From: UBA5239 sp031548025
Lineage (GTDB): Bacteria; Verrucomicrobiota; Lentisphaeria; Victivallales; Victivallaceae
DNA: 64,000 nucleotides
NCBI GenBank assembly: GCA_031548025.1
Contig: JAVBRM010000058.1
Coordinates: forward strand, 1-64,000
Direction of reading: 5' to 3'
Positions 51,694-62,074 of the stretch are shown piece by piece. Within the stretch, counting starts at the first letter, position 1, and every line of letters starts with the position of its first letter. Below the pieces are notes generated by a model. It was not told where the DNA came from. It did no database searches and saw only the letters and a program-made list of their open reading frames with translations. The position numbers and the translations under genes were made by a program.

Positions 51694-54557
51694 AAAAAAC
51701 ACTTTTAATCGTGGTTTTGCTCGGTTGCCTGCTGCTGAATCTTTGCGGCTGGACTCCGGAGTCGATCGTTATCGCCCCGGAACCGGCCCCCAGCTCAAGT
51801 GATGCGGAGGTCAACATCTGGAAAGAAACCAAACTGGCCGCCGACAATTTCAACAAGTATTTCAAGACCATGACTTCCCGGAGTTTACCGGTTCATATCC
51901 TCGATAAAGACCGTATTCCGGAGCGCGGCGCGGTTTATTTGGGCAAGGCGGCCGAGTCCGTTTTTTCTCAGGATGAATTGAATCAAACCGGTTATTTCGG
52001 CGGATTCCGGATTCGGGAAAGCAAGGGCAATGTCTACATAGCCGGGCGCATGAGCGCCGCTCCTTATTTCGGTATGATTCGGATACTGCGGGAAAACGGT
52101 GCCGAATTCTATGCCTGGAATTGCGAAGTCATACCCGCCGGAACCGGTCTGGAAATTCGTCCCGGCACCGATATCCTGGATGTGCCGTTTTATGAAATCC
52201 GTTCAATCGACGCGAACGGCGACAACCTCGGCTGGACCAGCAAAATCCGGCATATGCATGACCGGAGCAAGGCTGAATACTGTTTCCACAATATGGCCAT
52301 GTACCTGGACCCGGAAGTTTACGGCGAAAAACATCCGGAATATTATGCGGAAATCCGGGGGCGCCGGACTTTTCCCGCCAAACTTACCCGGCGCAATCTG
52401 GTGGATACCCATCTCTGCCTCTCCAACGTCCAGGCACGCGAGGAAGTCACCAAAAACGCCATTAAGTACCTCGAAAAAATGAACGACCGGGTCCTTTTTA
52501 CCATCACCTCCGGCGACGGCTCCGGTTACTGCACCTGCGCGAACTGCAAAGCGCTGGGCAATATTCAGGATCAACTGATATTTTTCCTCAATCCCGTCAT
52601 CGACGCCCTGAAAGCCAAGTTCCCGGAAAAAAACGTCGGTTCGTTCGCCTACTACAAGTCGCTCGACCCTCCGGCCAAGGGCGGCAAATATACCCCGAAC
52701 GCCAAAATCTGGCTCTGCGCCTACACCCCCCATGTCCAGGACAAAGGACACTGGTTCGACCACCCCGCCAATTCTTTGTTTCTGCCTCATTACGAGTATT
52801 GGACCCGGACTTATCCGGGGCAAATTTATATTTATGAATACCCGTTCGTCTGGAATCACGCGCTTTCATTTCCGCATGAACAACTGTTCTACCGGCTTAA
52901 ACGTTATGCCCGGGACGGCGTCCGGGGTATGTGGTTTGACGGCCGCCCCTCATTCATGACGGCGCTGGCCCAGTATGTCGCGGGCGAATTGCTCTGGAAC
53001 CCGGAGCAGGAGACAGAGCCGTTGATCGCCAAGTTCTGCCGGGCTTATTACGGCACTGCCAAAATGAAACTGATCTATGATCATATGGCGAAAATCGCCG
53101 CTCGGCAGGATCGCATTCAAGGCGTCGGCGGGCAGGCCGACAAGTTCATTGCCAACAGTGAAGCCCTTGAATTGCTGGTGCTTTTTGACGAAATCGAAAA
53201 AACGCCCGGTCTTACCTCTTTCCAGAAAAATAACCTCATCCAGGATAAACTCCTGGCTCTGAATTCATATCTTCGAACCAGCATTCCCGGTCAGGACGAC
53301 GTCAAAACGCGGCTGTCTGAATTCTTGAAACTGATTTTCGGACAGGAAAAACTGCGGAAAGCCTGGGCGGAACGCGCCGGACAGGCGTTTGAACACGTTA
53401 CCGGACGAAAAGTCAGTGAAGATTTTTTTGCCGATAAGCGTGTTATTGCCCTGAAAGATGATCCCGGTAATTTCATTCTCGACCCGGTAGCCAGCCGTCC
53501 ATATATTGCCGCCACCGAGACCGGGTGGGATCTGCCGCTCGGCATCTGGCAAGGCAAACATGTATTGCGACAGATCAAAGGCAAGACCGTTTATCCCGTC
53601 GGCACCGCTGCTATCGGTTTCATGTTGCCTTTCGCCCCGGGTGCGACCAGCCTTGCCCTGACCGCCATCAATGGCGGAAAATTGAGTATCCGGGTCAACG
53701 GACAGGAGATTTATCAGGGCGCGTCCCCCTTCAACTCCGATGATTTCACCGTTCATAAATTTCCGGTGAGCCCCGGTGTTTTCAAGCGCGGCAGCAATGA
53801 AATCACAGTAACCGCCACCAATGGCGATATCCTTTGCCATGCCTTGCATCTCGATACCGGAAAACCACTCGGGCATTACCGGTACTTGACCTTCAGCGCC
53901 GATTTTCAGGATTCCACCACCGCGGATTTCGCCTTGGGCAATCCGCGTCCGATTACCGGCGAAATACAGCGCGGACGCCCGGAGCTCCGGATCGATCCGA
54001 ATGAAAAAGCCCTCGACGCCGGGGTCAATAATCCGAAAGACTCCGCCGGGATTCGTTATTCCACCGATTACCAGTTCAATCATTCGCAGGGTTACCTGGA
54101 AATGGAGATCAAGCAGCCGGCCAGGCCGCCCGCCCGGCAATTGGCCCTGATTTTCAGCAACGCCGTACCGCATTACGCCGGTATGTATATGGCGATCGCC
54201 GCCAACGGCCAAATCCAGTTCACCGCCAACGCCGACCGCCAGGACAAAGAAGCCCTCGGGTACATCGGCAGCAGCAGTTCCATGCGGATAACTTCCGGCA
54301 AGAATCTATTGCCGCTGCAGGAATACGTCAAAATCGCTTTTTCCTGGGACGACGACACTCATTTGATTCGGCTTTATATCAACGGCAATGAAGCGGCAGC
54401 CGCCAAAATCTATTGCGCCAGTACTTCGGTGCCCGGTTATTTCTGCATAGGCGGCCACTCATCCGCCAAAATTCCAGCCGCCGCATACGGCTATATCCGG
54501 AATCTGCGGATCTACAATGTTTCAGACCCCTTGGACACAAAAAAGGCGCGGTTTTGA
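51690..54557 (+). CDS. Secreted DUF4838 protein with LamG-like C-terminus, copy 2 (module E)
   Basis: A 955-residue exported protein. Signal peptide about 1-22 (MKKTLLIVVLLGCLLLNLCG; the Cys context is not a good lipobox). GH67-N-like domain, DUF4838 core with CTCANC near 281, galactose-binding-like domain (about 640-740; LSIRVNGQEIYQGASPF) as in the tandem partner, then an extra LamG-like sandwich (about 755-950; FSWDDDTHLIRLYINGNEA). It therefore looks like the partner plus one added binding module. Its stop codon lies in the loop of the terminator hairpin. Confidence 0.85.
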   Translation: MKKTLLIVVLLGCLLLNLCGWTPESIVIAPEPAPSSSDAEVNIWKETKLAADNFNKYFKTMTSRSLPVHILDKDRIPERGAVYLGKAAESVFSQDELNQTGYFGGFRIRESKGNVYIAGRMSAAPYFGMIRILRENGAEFYAWNCEVIPAGTGLEIRPGTDILDVPFYEIRSIDANGDNLGWTSKIRHMHDRSKAEYCFHNMAMYLDPEVYGEKHPEYYAEIRGRRTFPAKLTRRNLVDTHLCLSNVQAREEVTKNAIKYLEKMNDRVLFTITSGDGSGYCTCANCKALGNIQDQLIFFLNPVIDALKAKFPEKNVGSFAYYKSLDPPAKGGKYTPNAKIWLCAYTPHVQDKGHWFDHPANSLFLPHYEYWTRTYPGQIYIYEYPFVWNHALSFPHEQLFYRLKRYARDGVRGMWFDGRPSFMTALAQYVAGELLWNPEQETEPLIAKFCRAYYGTAKMKLIYDHMAKIAARQDRIQGVGGQADKFIANSEALELLVLFDEIEKTPGLTSFQKNNLIQDKLLALNSYLRTSIPGQDDVKTRLSEFLKLIFGQEKLRKAWAERAGQAFEHVTGRKVSEDFFADKRVIALKDDPGNFILDPVASRPYIAATETGWDLPLGIWQGKHVLRQIKGKTVYPVGTAAIGFMLPFAPGATSLALTAINGGKLSIRVNGQEIYQGASPFNSDDFTVHKFPVSPGVFKRGSNEITVTATNGDILCHALHLDTGKPLGHYRYLTFSADFQDSTTADFALGNPRPITGEIQRGRPELRIDPNEKALDAGVNNPKDSAGIRYSTDYQFNHSQGYLEMEIKQPARPPARQLALIFSNAVPHYAGMYMAIAANGQIQFTANADRQDKEALGYIGSSSSMRITSGKNLLPLQEYVKIAFSWDDDTHLIRLYINGNEAAAAKIYCASTSVPGYFCIGGHSSAKIPAAAYGYIRNLRIYNVSDPLDTKKARF

Positions 54558-54574
54558 AGCCGCGCCGATTTTTT
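54545..54574. terminator. Bidirectional rho-independent terminator
   Basis: GGCGCGG (54545-54551) and CCGCGCC (54560-54566) with an 8-nt loop; T6 follows on the plus strand and A6 (54539-54544) precedes, giving a T6 tail on the minus strand. It ends both the module E operon and groEL, which converge here. The TGA stop of the module E gene is inside the loop. Confidence 0.85.
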
Positions 54575-54597
54575 GTTTGGTAAAGAGAGGGCAGAAA

Positions 54598-56247
54598 TTA
54601 CATCATGCCGCCCATTCCTCCCATACCGCCCATACCGCCCATGCCGCCGCCCATCGGGGGAGCAGCTTTTTCGTCTTCTTTCTTGTCGGCAATCAGACAT
54701 TCGGTGGTCAAGAGCAGACCAGCGATGGAAGCCGCATTCTGAAGAGCTGAACGGGTGACCTTGGTCGGGTCGAGGATACCGCACTTGAGCATATCGACAT
54801 ATTCGCCGGTAGCCACGTCGAAACCTTCGTTGACCTTCATTTCCTTGACCTTGGATACGATGATGCTGCCTTCGTAACCGCCGTTGGCGGCCAGCTGACG
54901 CAGGGGTTCTTCGATCGCTTTGGCAATGATGTTGGCGCCGACAGCTTCGTCGCCGGCAAGTTTCAGGCCGGCCAGGGCTTCAGCAGCACGGAGCAGAGCT
55001 ACGCCGCCGCCGGGGACGATACCTTCTTCAACCGCGGCGCGGGTAGCATGCAGAGCATCTTCCACGCGGGCTTTCTTTTCTTTCATTTCGGATTCGGTGG
55101 CAGCGCCGACGTTGACGACGGCTACGCCGCCGGCCAGCTTGGCCAGACGTTCCTGGAGCTTTTCACGATCATAATCGGAGGTGGTTTCTTCGATTTCGCG
55201 ACGGATCTGGCCGATACGGCCCATGATCGCGCTCTGAGTACCGGCGCCTTCGACGATGGTGGTGTTTTCTTTGTCAATGCTGATGCGCTTGGCTTTGCCG
55301 AGCTGCTCAACGGTGACGCTTTCGAGCTTCAGGCCGAGATCTTCGGTGATGCAAGTGCCGCCGGTCAGAACAGCGATGTCGCCGAGCATGGCTTTGCGGC
55401 GGTCGCCGAATCCGGGAGCCTTGACGGCACAGATATTCAAGGTGCCGCGCATTTTGTTGATAACCAGAGTGGCCAGGGCTTCGCCTTCGACGTCTTCAGC
55501 GATGATCAACAACGGTTTACTTTCCTTGGCGACCTGCTGGAGGAGCGGGAGAAGGTCATTCAGATTGCTGATTTTCTTTTCATAGATCAGAATGTAAGCG
55601 TCTTCGAGAGCGACTTCCATTTCTTCGGTATTGGTAACGAAGTAGGGGGAGAGATATCCCTTGTCGAACTGCATGCCTTCGACCACGGAGAGAGTGGTTT
55701 CGATGGTTTTGGCTTCTTCGACGGTGATGGTGCCGTCTTTGCCGACTTTTTCCATGGCGTCGGCAATGATTTCGCCGATGGTGGTGTCGCCGTTGGCGGA
55801 AATGGTGGCGACCTGGGCAACCTGCTCGGTGTCGCTGACTTTCTTGCTGATGGTGCTCAGCTTGACGATCATGGCTTCGACGGCCTTGTCGATGCCGCGC
55901 TTGAGGCTCATCGGATTGGCGCCGGCGGTGACGTTCTTGAGGCCTTCGCGATAAATCGCTTCGGCGAGCACGGTCGCGGTAGTGGTACCGTCACCGGCGA
56001 TATCGGAAGTCTTGCTGGCAACTTCTTTGACCATCTGGGCGCCCATATTGGCATAGGGGCATTCGAGTTCGATTTCCTTGGCGACGGTAACGCCGTCCTT
56101 GGTTACGGTGGGGGAGCCGAATTTCTTGTCGATAACGACGTTACGGCCTTTCGGTCCGAGGGTGGTTTTGACGGCTTTGCTGAGCTGGGAAACGCCGGAC
56201 AGAACCTGGCGGCGGGCTTCATCACCAAACATTAACTGTTTAGCCAT
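54598..56247 (-). CDS. groL: 60 kDa chaperonin GroEL
   Basis: A 549-residue chaperonin subunit forming the double-ring protein-folding cage. The ATP-site stretch GDGTTTATVLA, the family tail of Gly-Gly-Met repeats (GGMGGMGGMGGMGGMM) and the length are typical. It follows groES by 35 nt on the minus strand. No CIRCE element (TTAGCACTC-N9-GAGTGCTAA) is present upstream of groES. It ends at the bidirectional terminator 54545-54574. Confidence 0.98.
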   Translation of the reverse strand: MAKQLMFGDEARRQVLSGVSQLSKAVKTTLGPKGRNVVIDKKFGSPTVTKDGVTVAKEIELECPYANMGAQMVKEVASKTSDIAGDGTTTATVLAEAIYREGLKNVTAGANPMSLKRGIDKAVEAMIVKLSTISKKVSDTEQVAQVATISANGDTTIGEIIADAMEKVGKDGTITVEEAKTIETTLSVVEGMQFDKGYLSPYFVTNTEEMEVALEDAYILIYEKKISNLNDLLPLLQQVAKESKPLLIIAEDVEGEALATLVINKMRGTLNICAVKAPGFGDRRKAMLGDIAVLTGGTCITEDLGLKLESVTVEQLGKAKRISIDKENTTIVEGAGTQSAIMGRIGQIRREIEETTSDYDREKLQERLAKLAGGVAVVNVGAATESEMKEKKARVEDALHATRAAVEEGIVPGGGVALLRAAEALAGLKLAGDEAVGANIIAKAIEEPLRQLAANGGYEGSIIVSKVKEMKVNEGFDVATGEYVDMLKCGILDPTKVTRSALQNAASIAGLLLTTECLIADKKEDEKAAPPMGGGMGGMGGMGGMGGMM

Positions 56248-56282
56248 TGTATGATTCTCCTTAGTTTATATTTAATTAATGA

Positions 56283-56579
56283 TTAACCAACGATCGCGAG
56301 GATGTCGTCTACGCTGATGATCTTGTATTCTTTGTCATTGTATTTGACTTCGGTGCCGCCGTATTTGCTGGTCAGAACCATGTCGCCGACTTTGACATCC
56401 ATCGGAATCTTTTTGCCGCTGTCGTCGAATTTACCGGTACCGACGGCGATAACTTTATATTCCTGGGGCTTTTCTTTCGCGCTGTCAGGGATCACGATCC
56501 CGCCTTTGATCTGTTCGGCCACTTCACAAGTTTCCAGAAGTACCCGGTCGCCAAGAGGTTTAATGTTGACATTCGCCAT
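56283..56579 (-). CDS. groS: 10 kDa co-chaperonin GroES
   Basis: A 98-residue lid of the GroEL chamber. Landmarks are KPLGDRVLLE, the mobile loop GGIVIPDSAKEKPQ and the GTEVKYNDKEY dome segment. GGAG precedes the start. It is 111 nt downstream of dnaK on the same strand, so dnaK-groES-groEL may be one transcript, though a hairpin lies in the gap. Confidence 0.98.
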   Translation of the reverse strand: MANVNIKPLGDRVLLETCEVAEQIKGGIVIPDSAKEKPQEYKVIAVGTGKFDDSGKKIPMDVKVGDMVLTSKYGGTEVKYNDKEYKIISVDDILAIVG

Positions 56580-56647
56580 TTTTTTGTCTCCTTTTTTGGG
56601 TTAAATGCTAAATAAATGGTTTTGATTTTGTTCTATACAATAACGAC

Positions 56648-56670
56648 GACGGAGGTTTTCAGGCTCCGTC
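56648..56670 (-). terminator. Hairpin between dnaK and groES
   Basis: GACGGAG (56648-56654) and CTCCGTC (56664-56670) with a 9-nt loop. On the minus strand the following bases are GTCGTTATTG, not a good T-run, so this may be an attenuator or RNA-stability hairpin, not a full terminator. Confidence 0.4.
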
Positions 56671-56690
56671 TGTCGGTATTTTTATTCATT

Positions 56691-58592
<1,902 letters not shown>

Positions 58593-58638
58593 AATTTTGT
58601 TCTCCTTTTGAATAAATTATTTAATATGTCAGCAATAT

Positions 58639-58656
58639 AAGCAAGAGTCATGCCAA
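58639..58656 (-). promoter_or_regulatory. Sigma-54-like -24/-12 element before dnaK
   Basis: On the minus strand TTGGCATG-ACTC-TTGCTT, with GG and GC separated by 10 nt, differs from the consensus at one base; it is 47 nt before the dnaK start. An alternative sigma-70 reading is TTGCTT, 17 nt, AATAAT. Neither can be settled by eye. Confidence 0.35.
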
Positions 58657-58704
58657 CTTTTTAGAATCACGGGGAAAAGACCATTAAAAGCAAGATTGGT
58701 CTAA

Positions 58705-58745
58705 TCGGACGGGTCAGACTTGTTGGACCTGTCGGACTCGTCCGA
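58705..58745. repeat. GGAC/GTCC-rich dyad repeat, copy 1
   Basis: TCGGACG (58705-58711) and CGTCCGA (58739-58745) enclose further GGAC and GTCC units that can form several alternative stems. GTCGGACTCGTCCG (58731-58744) matches 13 of 14 bases of a segment at 62901. It lies between the 3' end of the glycosyltransferase and dnaK. A T-rich run follows on the plus strand. Confidence 0.5.
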
Positions 58746-58815
58746 TTTCTTTTTGGGCTGGGATGTTGCCAGATTTGTCACAGGTGCACATGTGATGTGA
58801 CATTGTGTCGCACCG

Positions 58816-60477
58816 TCAAAACAGGGATATCATGATCTCGTGATCGTAGATTTCAAAGGACGCCGGCGGAACGCTTTCTCGAAACTCGCCGCGCTGGATA
58901 ACCAGAAGTTTGCCTTTCGGGGTTTCGGCAATCATCTTCCTCAATTGCTCATTATTGATGAAACGATGTTTGGCGTCCTCGTAACTGACTCCATATTCCA
59001 GCTCGCCGGCCGTGTCATACAAGTAGATATCATCGCGCTTCAGCACCCAGCAGGAGGCATGGACGATATTGCGGTGCGCCACGACTACGACATCGGCAGG
59101 GATTTTGCCGGCGATTTTATTCAGGACCAGCCCCTGGGCCTTGCCGTAAAACGGAGTATTCGGCGCGGCCATCATTGAAAGCATAAATGGCCCCACCGCA
59201 AAAAGCACCAGATAGACCGCCCGCTGCTGCCATTGTTTCGCAGTAATGCTCAGCCACAGAAAAGCGATGGCGACAATTGCCCCGACAACGCAGGTAATCC
59301 ATTTCAAGGTCTCGCCCTGGTGGTACAAACCGGGAACCACATCGGCCTCGGCCAGGATTTGATACGCGGCAAAACCGGTCAGGGCGACACTCATCAGGCC
59401 GATCAGGATTTTGGTATGAATGACGTAATAGCGTTCCGATGCCGCGGCGGAGAGGAACTCCCGCAAAATATAAGCTGTCATAATGGCGATAAATGGAAAA
59501 CAGGGCAAAATATAGGTTCCCAGCTTGCCGCTGCAGGTGGAAAAGAAGAGAAAAGGAAGAACCAGTGCGCAGAGGCAGAATTTGAACAACCAGTTTTCGA
59601 GCAGCGGACGCAGTTTCTTCCGGCAGATCCAGAAAGCGGCGGGAAGAAGCAGTGCCCACGGCATCATGCCGCCCAGCAGCACCGGGAAATAGAGCCAGAA
59701 AGGCTCGGGGTGCTGCGATTCGTTCTTACCCAGGAAGCGCTCGACGTGCTCCACCCAGGCGAAATAATGCCAGTAATCACCTTCGCGCAGGTGAATAGCG
59801 ATACCCCAGGGCAGGATGACCAGAGCTGCGAAAATCAGGGGAATCCACGGCATGGTCAGCATATCGAACCAGCGTTTTTCCCAGGCCAGGAAGGCCGCAA
59901 TTGCCAGTCCCGGTACCACAAAACCCACAAAACCCTTAGCTAAAAACGCCAGCCCACAGCAAATACCGAATAAGATCAGATACCATATTTTCCACCTGTT
60001 ATTATAGGACGGTATCTGCCAGGCAAACAGGAAAAAGGTTATGGCTCCGGTCAGGAACAGCACCGCCATGGCGTCGAGTGTGGCAAAAGTTCCCACCCCG
60101 TAGACCAGTCCGAAAGTCAGAAAAATTCCGGTCGCGAAAAATGCGATTTCATCATCCTGACGGCAGCGTTTGACCAGCAGCCAGACCAGAAGCGCGGTCA
60201 AGCCGGTTGCAAAGGCCGTCGGAAAGCGGACCCCGAAAGCGTTTTCACCGAAAACCAGCAGCGAAACCGCATTGAGCCAATAACCGAGGACCGGTTTTTC
60301 AAAATACCGGAATCCGTCCAGACGCGGGACGATCCAATCGTTGTTGGCGATCATTTCGCGGGGAATTTCTCCGTAGCGGAATTCATCCGGGGTCAGCATT
60401 GGGCGTATGCCCAGCGGCACGATATACATTAAAATATAAATGACAATCAGTCCGATAATATACTTACGGTTCGACAA
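58816..60477 (-). CDS. ArnT/PMT-family membrane glycosyltransferase (GT83-like)
   Basis: A 553-residue inner-membrane protein of the dolichyl-phosphate-mannose protein mannosyltransferase/ArnT superfamily, which moves sugars from polyprenyl-phosphate to lipid or protein acceptors. LTPDEFRYGEIPREM holds the expected acidic first-loop motif (DE), followed by RYFEKPVLGYWLNA and about 12 hydrophobic helices; the last about 130 residues form a soluble domain. It starts 7 nt after coaC and belongs to its operon. The acceptor is unknown. Confidence 0.88.
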   Translation of the reverse strand: MSNRKYIIGLIVIYILMYIVPLGIRPMLTPDEFRYGEIPREMIANNDWIVPRLDGFRYFEKPVLGYWLNAVSLLVFGENAFGVRFPTAFATGLTALLVWLLVKRCRQDDEIAFFATGIFLTFGLVYGVGTFATLDAMAVLFLTGAITFFLFAWQIPSYNNRWKIWYLILFGICCGLAFLAKGFVGFVVPGLAIAAFLAWEKRWFDMLTMPWIPLIFAALVILPWGIAIHLREGDYWHYFAWVEHVERFLGKNESQHPEPFWLYFPVLLGGMMPWALLLPAAFWICRKKLRPLLENWLFKFCLCALVLPFLFFSTCSGKLGTYILPCFPFIAIMTAYILREFLSAAASERYYVIHTKILIGLMSVALTGFAAYQILAEADVVPGLYHQGETLKWITCVVGAIVAIAFLWLSITAKQWQQRAVYLVLFAVGPFMLSMMAAPNTPFYGKAQGLVLNKIAGKIPADVVVVAHRNIVHASCWVLKRDDIYLYDTAGELEYGVSYEDAKHRFINNEQLRKMIAETPKGKLLVIQRGEFRESVPPASFEIYDHEIMISLF

Positions 60478-60484
60478 AACAACC

Positions 60485-61033
60485 TCATTTGTTTACGGCG
60501 GCGATGACCTTCTCGAGAATCACCGGGACATCTTCCAGCCGCCCGGTTCCGGTGTCGCCGCAGGCTACCCTGCCGACGCCCGGACCGATGATTTCGGCGC
60601 CGCGCTGTTTAAGAATTGCGATATTGGCCTGGACGGCGGGGTGTTCCCACATACGGGGGTTCATCGCCGGGGCCACCAGCAGCGGCCCGCGGTGCGAGAG
60701 CGCATAAGTCGATAACGCGTCATCGGCAATGCCGTGGGCCAGTTTGGCAATGGTGTTAGCCGTGCACGGCGCAATTACCAGCAGACGGCATTGGTCGGCC
60801 AGGCTGATATGCCGCGGTTCCCACTCCGGAGAATCCCAGAGCGAGGTGGTGACCCGGTTCTGCGACAGGGTCTGGAAGGTCAACGGAGTGACCAGTTTGG
60901 CCGCGTTGGCGGTCATAATTACATGAACATCAAAGCCTTTCTGGACCAACTTGCTGCAGAGATCGGCGGCTTTGTAAGCGCCGATACAGCCGGTAACCCC
61001 CAGGGCGATCGATTTTATGGTATTTTCAGACAT
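60485..61033 (-). CDS. coaC: Phosphopantothenoylcysteine decarboxylase, stand-alone (CoaC)
   Basis: A 182-residue flavoprotein that decarboxylates 4'-phosphopantothenoylcysteine in CoA synthesis. GVTGCIGAYKA (flavin site), catalytic His in EPRHISLAD, APAMNPRMWEHP and the ACGDTGTGR segment are all present. In most bacteria it is fused to CoaB; here the reading frame stops after the CoaC domain and no CoaB follows, so CoaB must lie elsewhere. Its start overlaps the gmk stop by 8 nt. Confidence 0.9.
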   Translation of the reverse strand: MSENTIKSIALGVTGCIGAYKAADLCSKLVQKGFDVHVIMTANAAKLVTPLTFQTLSQNRVTTSLWDSPEWEPRHISLADQCRLLVIAPCTANTIAKLAHGIADDALSTYALSHRGPLLVAPAMNPRMWEHPAVQANIAILKQRGAEIIGPGVGRVACGDTGTGRLEDVPVILEKVIAAVNK

Positions 61034-61664
61034 TGAACAAATCCTCCGGCATCCGCTTGGTAGAGTTTCGCAAAACCCGGATCAGAGAGATCATCTCCGT
61101 CACCGAATTTTCCAGTTCGTTGTTTACCAGCAGGTAATTATAACGGTTCCAGAAACTTATCTCGTAGGTTGATTTGGCCAGGCGCTTGAGGATCTGCTCC
61201 TCGGAATCGGATTCCCGGCCGCGCAAACGCCGTTCCAGCTCCTCCAGCGACGGCGGCACCACAAAAATATACTCGGCACAGCGCGCCAACAGCGGATCGG
61301 AAGCGGCGGCCTCCTGAATCTGCATCGCACCTTGGATATCAATATCCAGGAACACATCCTGCCCGGCGGTGACGCCATCGAGGACTTCACTTTTCAGAGT
61401 CCCGTAGAAGTTGCTGAAAACTTCCGCGTGCTCGATAAAATCCCCTTTGCCGATCCGCTGTTTGAATTCCTCGTGAGTCAGGAAAAAGTAATCCTTGCCG
61501 TGAACCTCGCCGGGCCGCGGCGGCCGGGTGGTACACGAAATTGAGAACCTGATATCGGTCATCTGCTGCCGTACCCGCTGGCAGATACTGGTTTTGCCGG
61601 CGCCGCTGGGACCGGATACCACAATTGCCATGCCCAGCGTTTTTTTCCCGTTAATCAGTGCCAT
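61026..61664 (-). CDS. gmk: Guanylate kinase
   Basis: A 212-residue GMP kinase. P-loop SGPSGAGKTS, GMP-site TRPPRPGEVHGKDYFFL, and ENSVTEMISLIR near the end are typical. The start at 61664 is chosen for AAGGAG about 11 nt upstream; the frame is open 30 codons further but that part overlaps the previous gene. It lies 2 nt after the cysteine-cluster gene. Confidence 0.95.
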   Translation of the reverse strand: MALINGKKTLGMAIVVSGPSGAGKTSICQRVRQQMTDIRFSISCTTRPPRPGEVHGKDYFFLTHEEFKQRIGKGDFIEHAEVFSNFYGTLKSEVLDGVTAGQDVFLDIDIQGAMQIQEAAASDPLLARCAEYIFVVPPSLEELERRLRGRESDSEEQILKRLAKSTYEISFWNRYNYLLVNNELENSVTEMISLIRVLRNSTKRMPEDLFNV

Positions 61665-61666
61665 AT

Positions 61667-62005
61667 TCAGTCTTGCTCCTTTTTGCGTTGGATGGCGGCG
61701 CCACAGTCGTTTTCCCAGCCCTGATGAGCCCATTTTTCCGGAAAAGTACGGCACTGCTCCGGTTTGACCTCCTGAATAAAACAGGCGGGGGGATCATGAC
61801 GGTAAAAGACGCAACTGCCGTCTTCCTGATCGGTCAGGGTCAAACTTTTCCGGTCATGGGTCAGATAGGTGTATTTTTTAGTAAACTCATCGGCATTGGT
61901 ACCGAGGAATTTCGCGATTTCTTCTATCTCGTCGCCCTTCAACCGGACATAACCCCGCCAACGGCAACAGGCCCCGCAACGAATACATTTGAATTTTTCA
62001 GTCAT
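61667..62005 (-). CDS. YkgJ-type cysteine-cluster protein
   Basis: A 112-residue protein with the YkgJ/UPF0153 pattern: CIRCGACCRWRG near the front, then single Cys at GSCVFY, PACFI, EQCRTFP and NDC. These cysteines probably bind a metal or Fe-S cluster; exact function is unknown. Start at 62005 (MTEKFKC) is chosen as the family start; no clear ribosome-binding site is seen, and a strong hairpin lies just upstream. First gene of a run with gmk, coaC and the glycosyltransferase. Confidence 0.85.
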   Translation of the reverse strand: MTEKFKCIRCGACCRWRGYVRLKGDEIEEIAKFLGTNADEFTKKYTYLTHDRKSLTLTDQEDGSCVFYRHDPPACFIQEVKPEQCRTFPEKWAHQGWENDCGAAIQRKKEQD

Positions 62006-62021
62006 AGTTATAAACGTATAA

Positions 62022-62055
62022 GGGGGATATTCCACGAATTGGTGAAATATCCCCC
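62022..62055 (-). terminator. Strong hairpin between the exported protein and the YkgJ gene
   Basis: GGGGGATATT (62022-62031) pairs with AATATCCCCC (62046-62055) around an inner CAC/GTG pair. On the minus strand it is followed by TTATACGTTT, a poor T-run, so it may end the exported-protein transcript or shape the 5' end of the YkgJ transcript 17 nt downstream. Confidence 0.5.
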
Positions 62056-62074
62056 GTTTGATTCTCAAAAAACG

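Noticed and set aside
12670..54557. Bacteroidetes-type polysaccharide utilisation loci
   Set aside because: No SusC, SusD, TonB-dependent receptor or hybrid two-component sensor is present in any of the five modules.
55048..56235. 395-codon open frame on the plus strand opposite groEL
   Set aside because: It is exactly antisense to groEL, Gly/Asp/Phe-rich as expected from the reversed codon pattern, and lacks any recognised domain.
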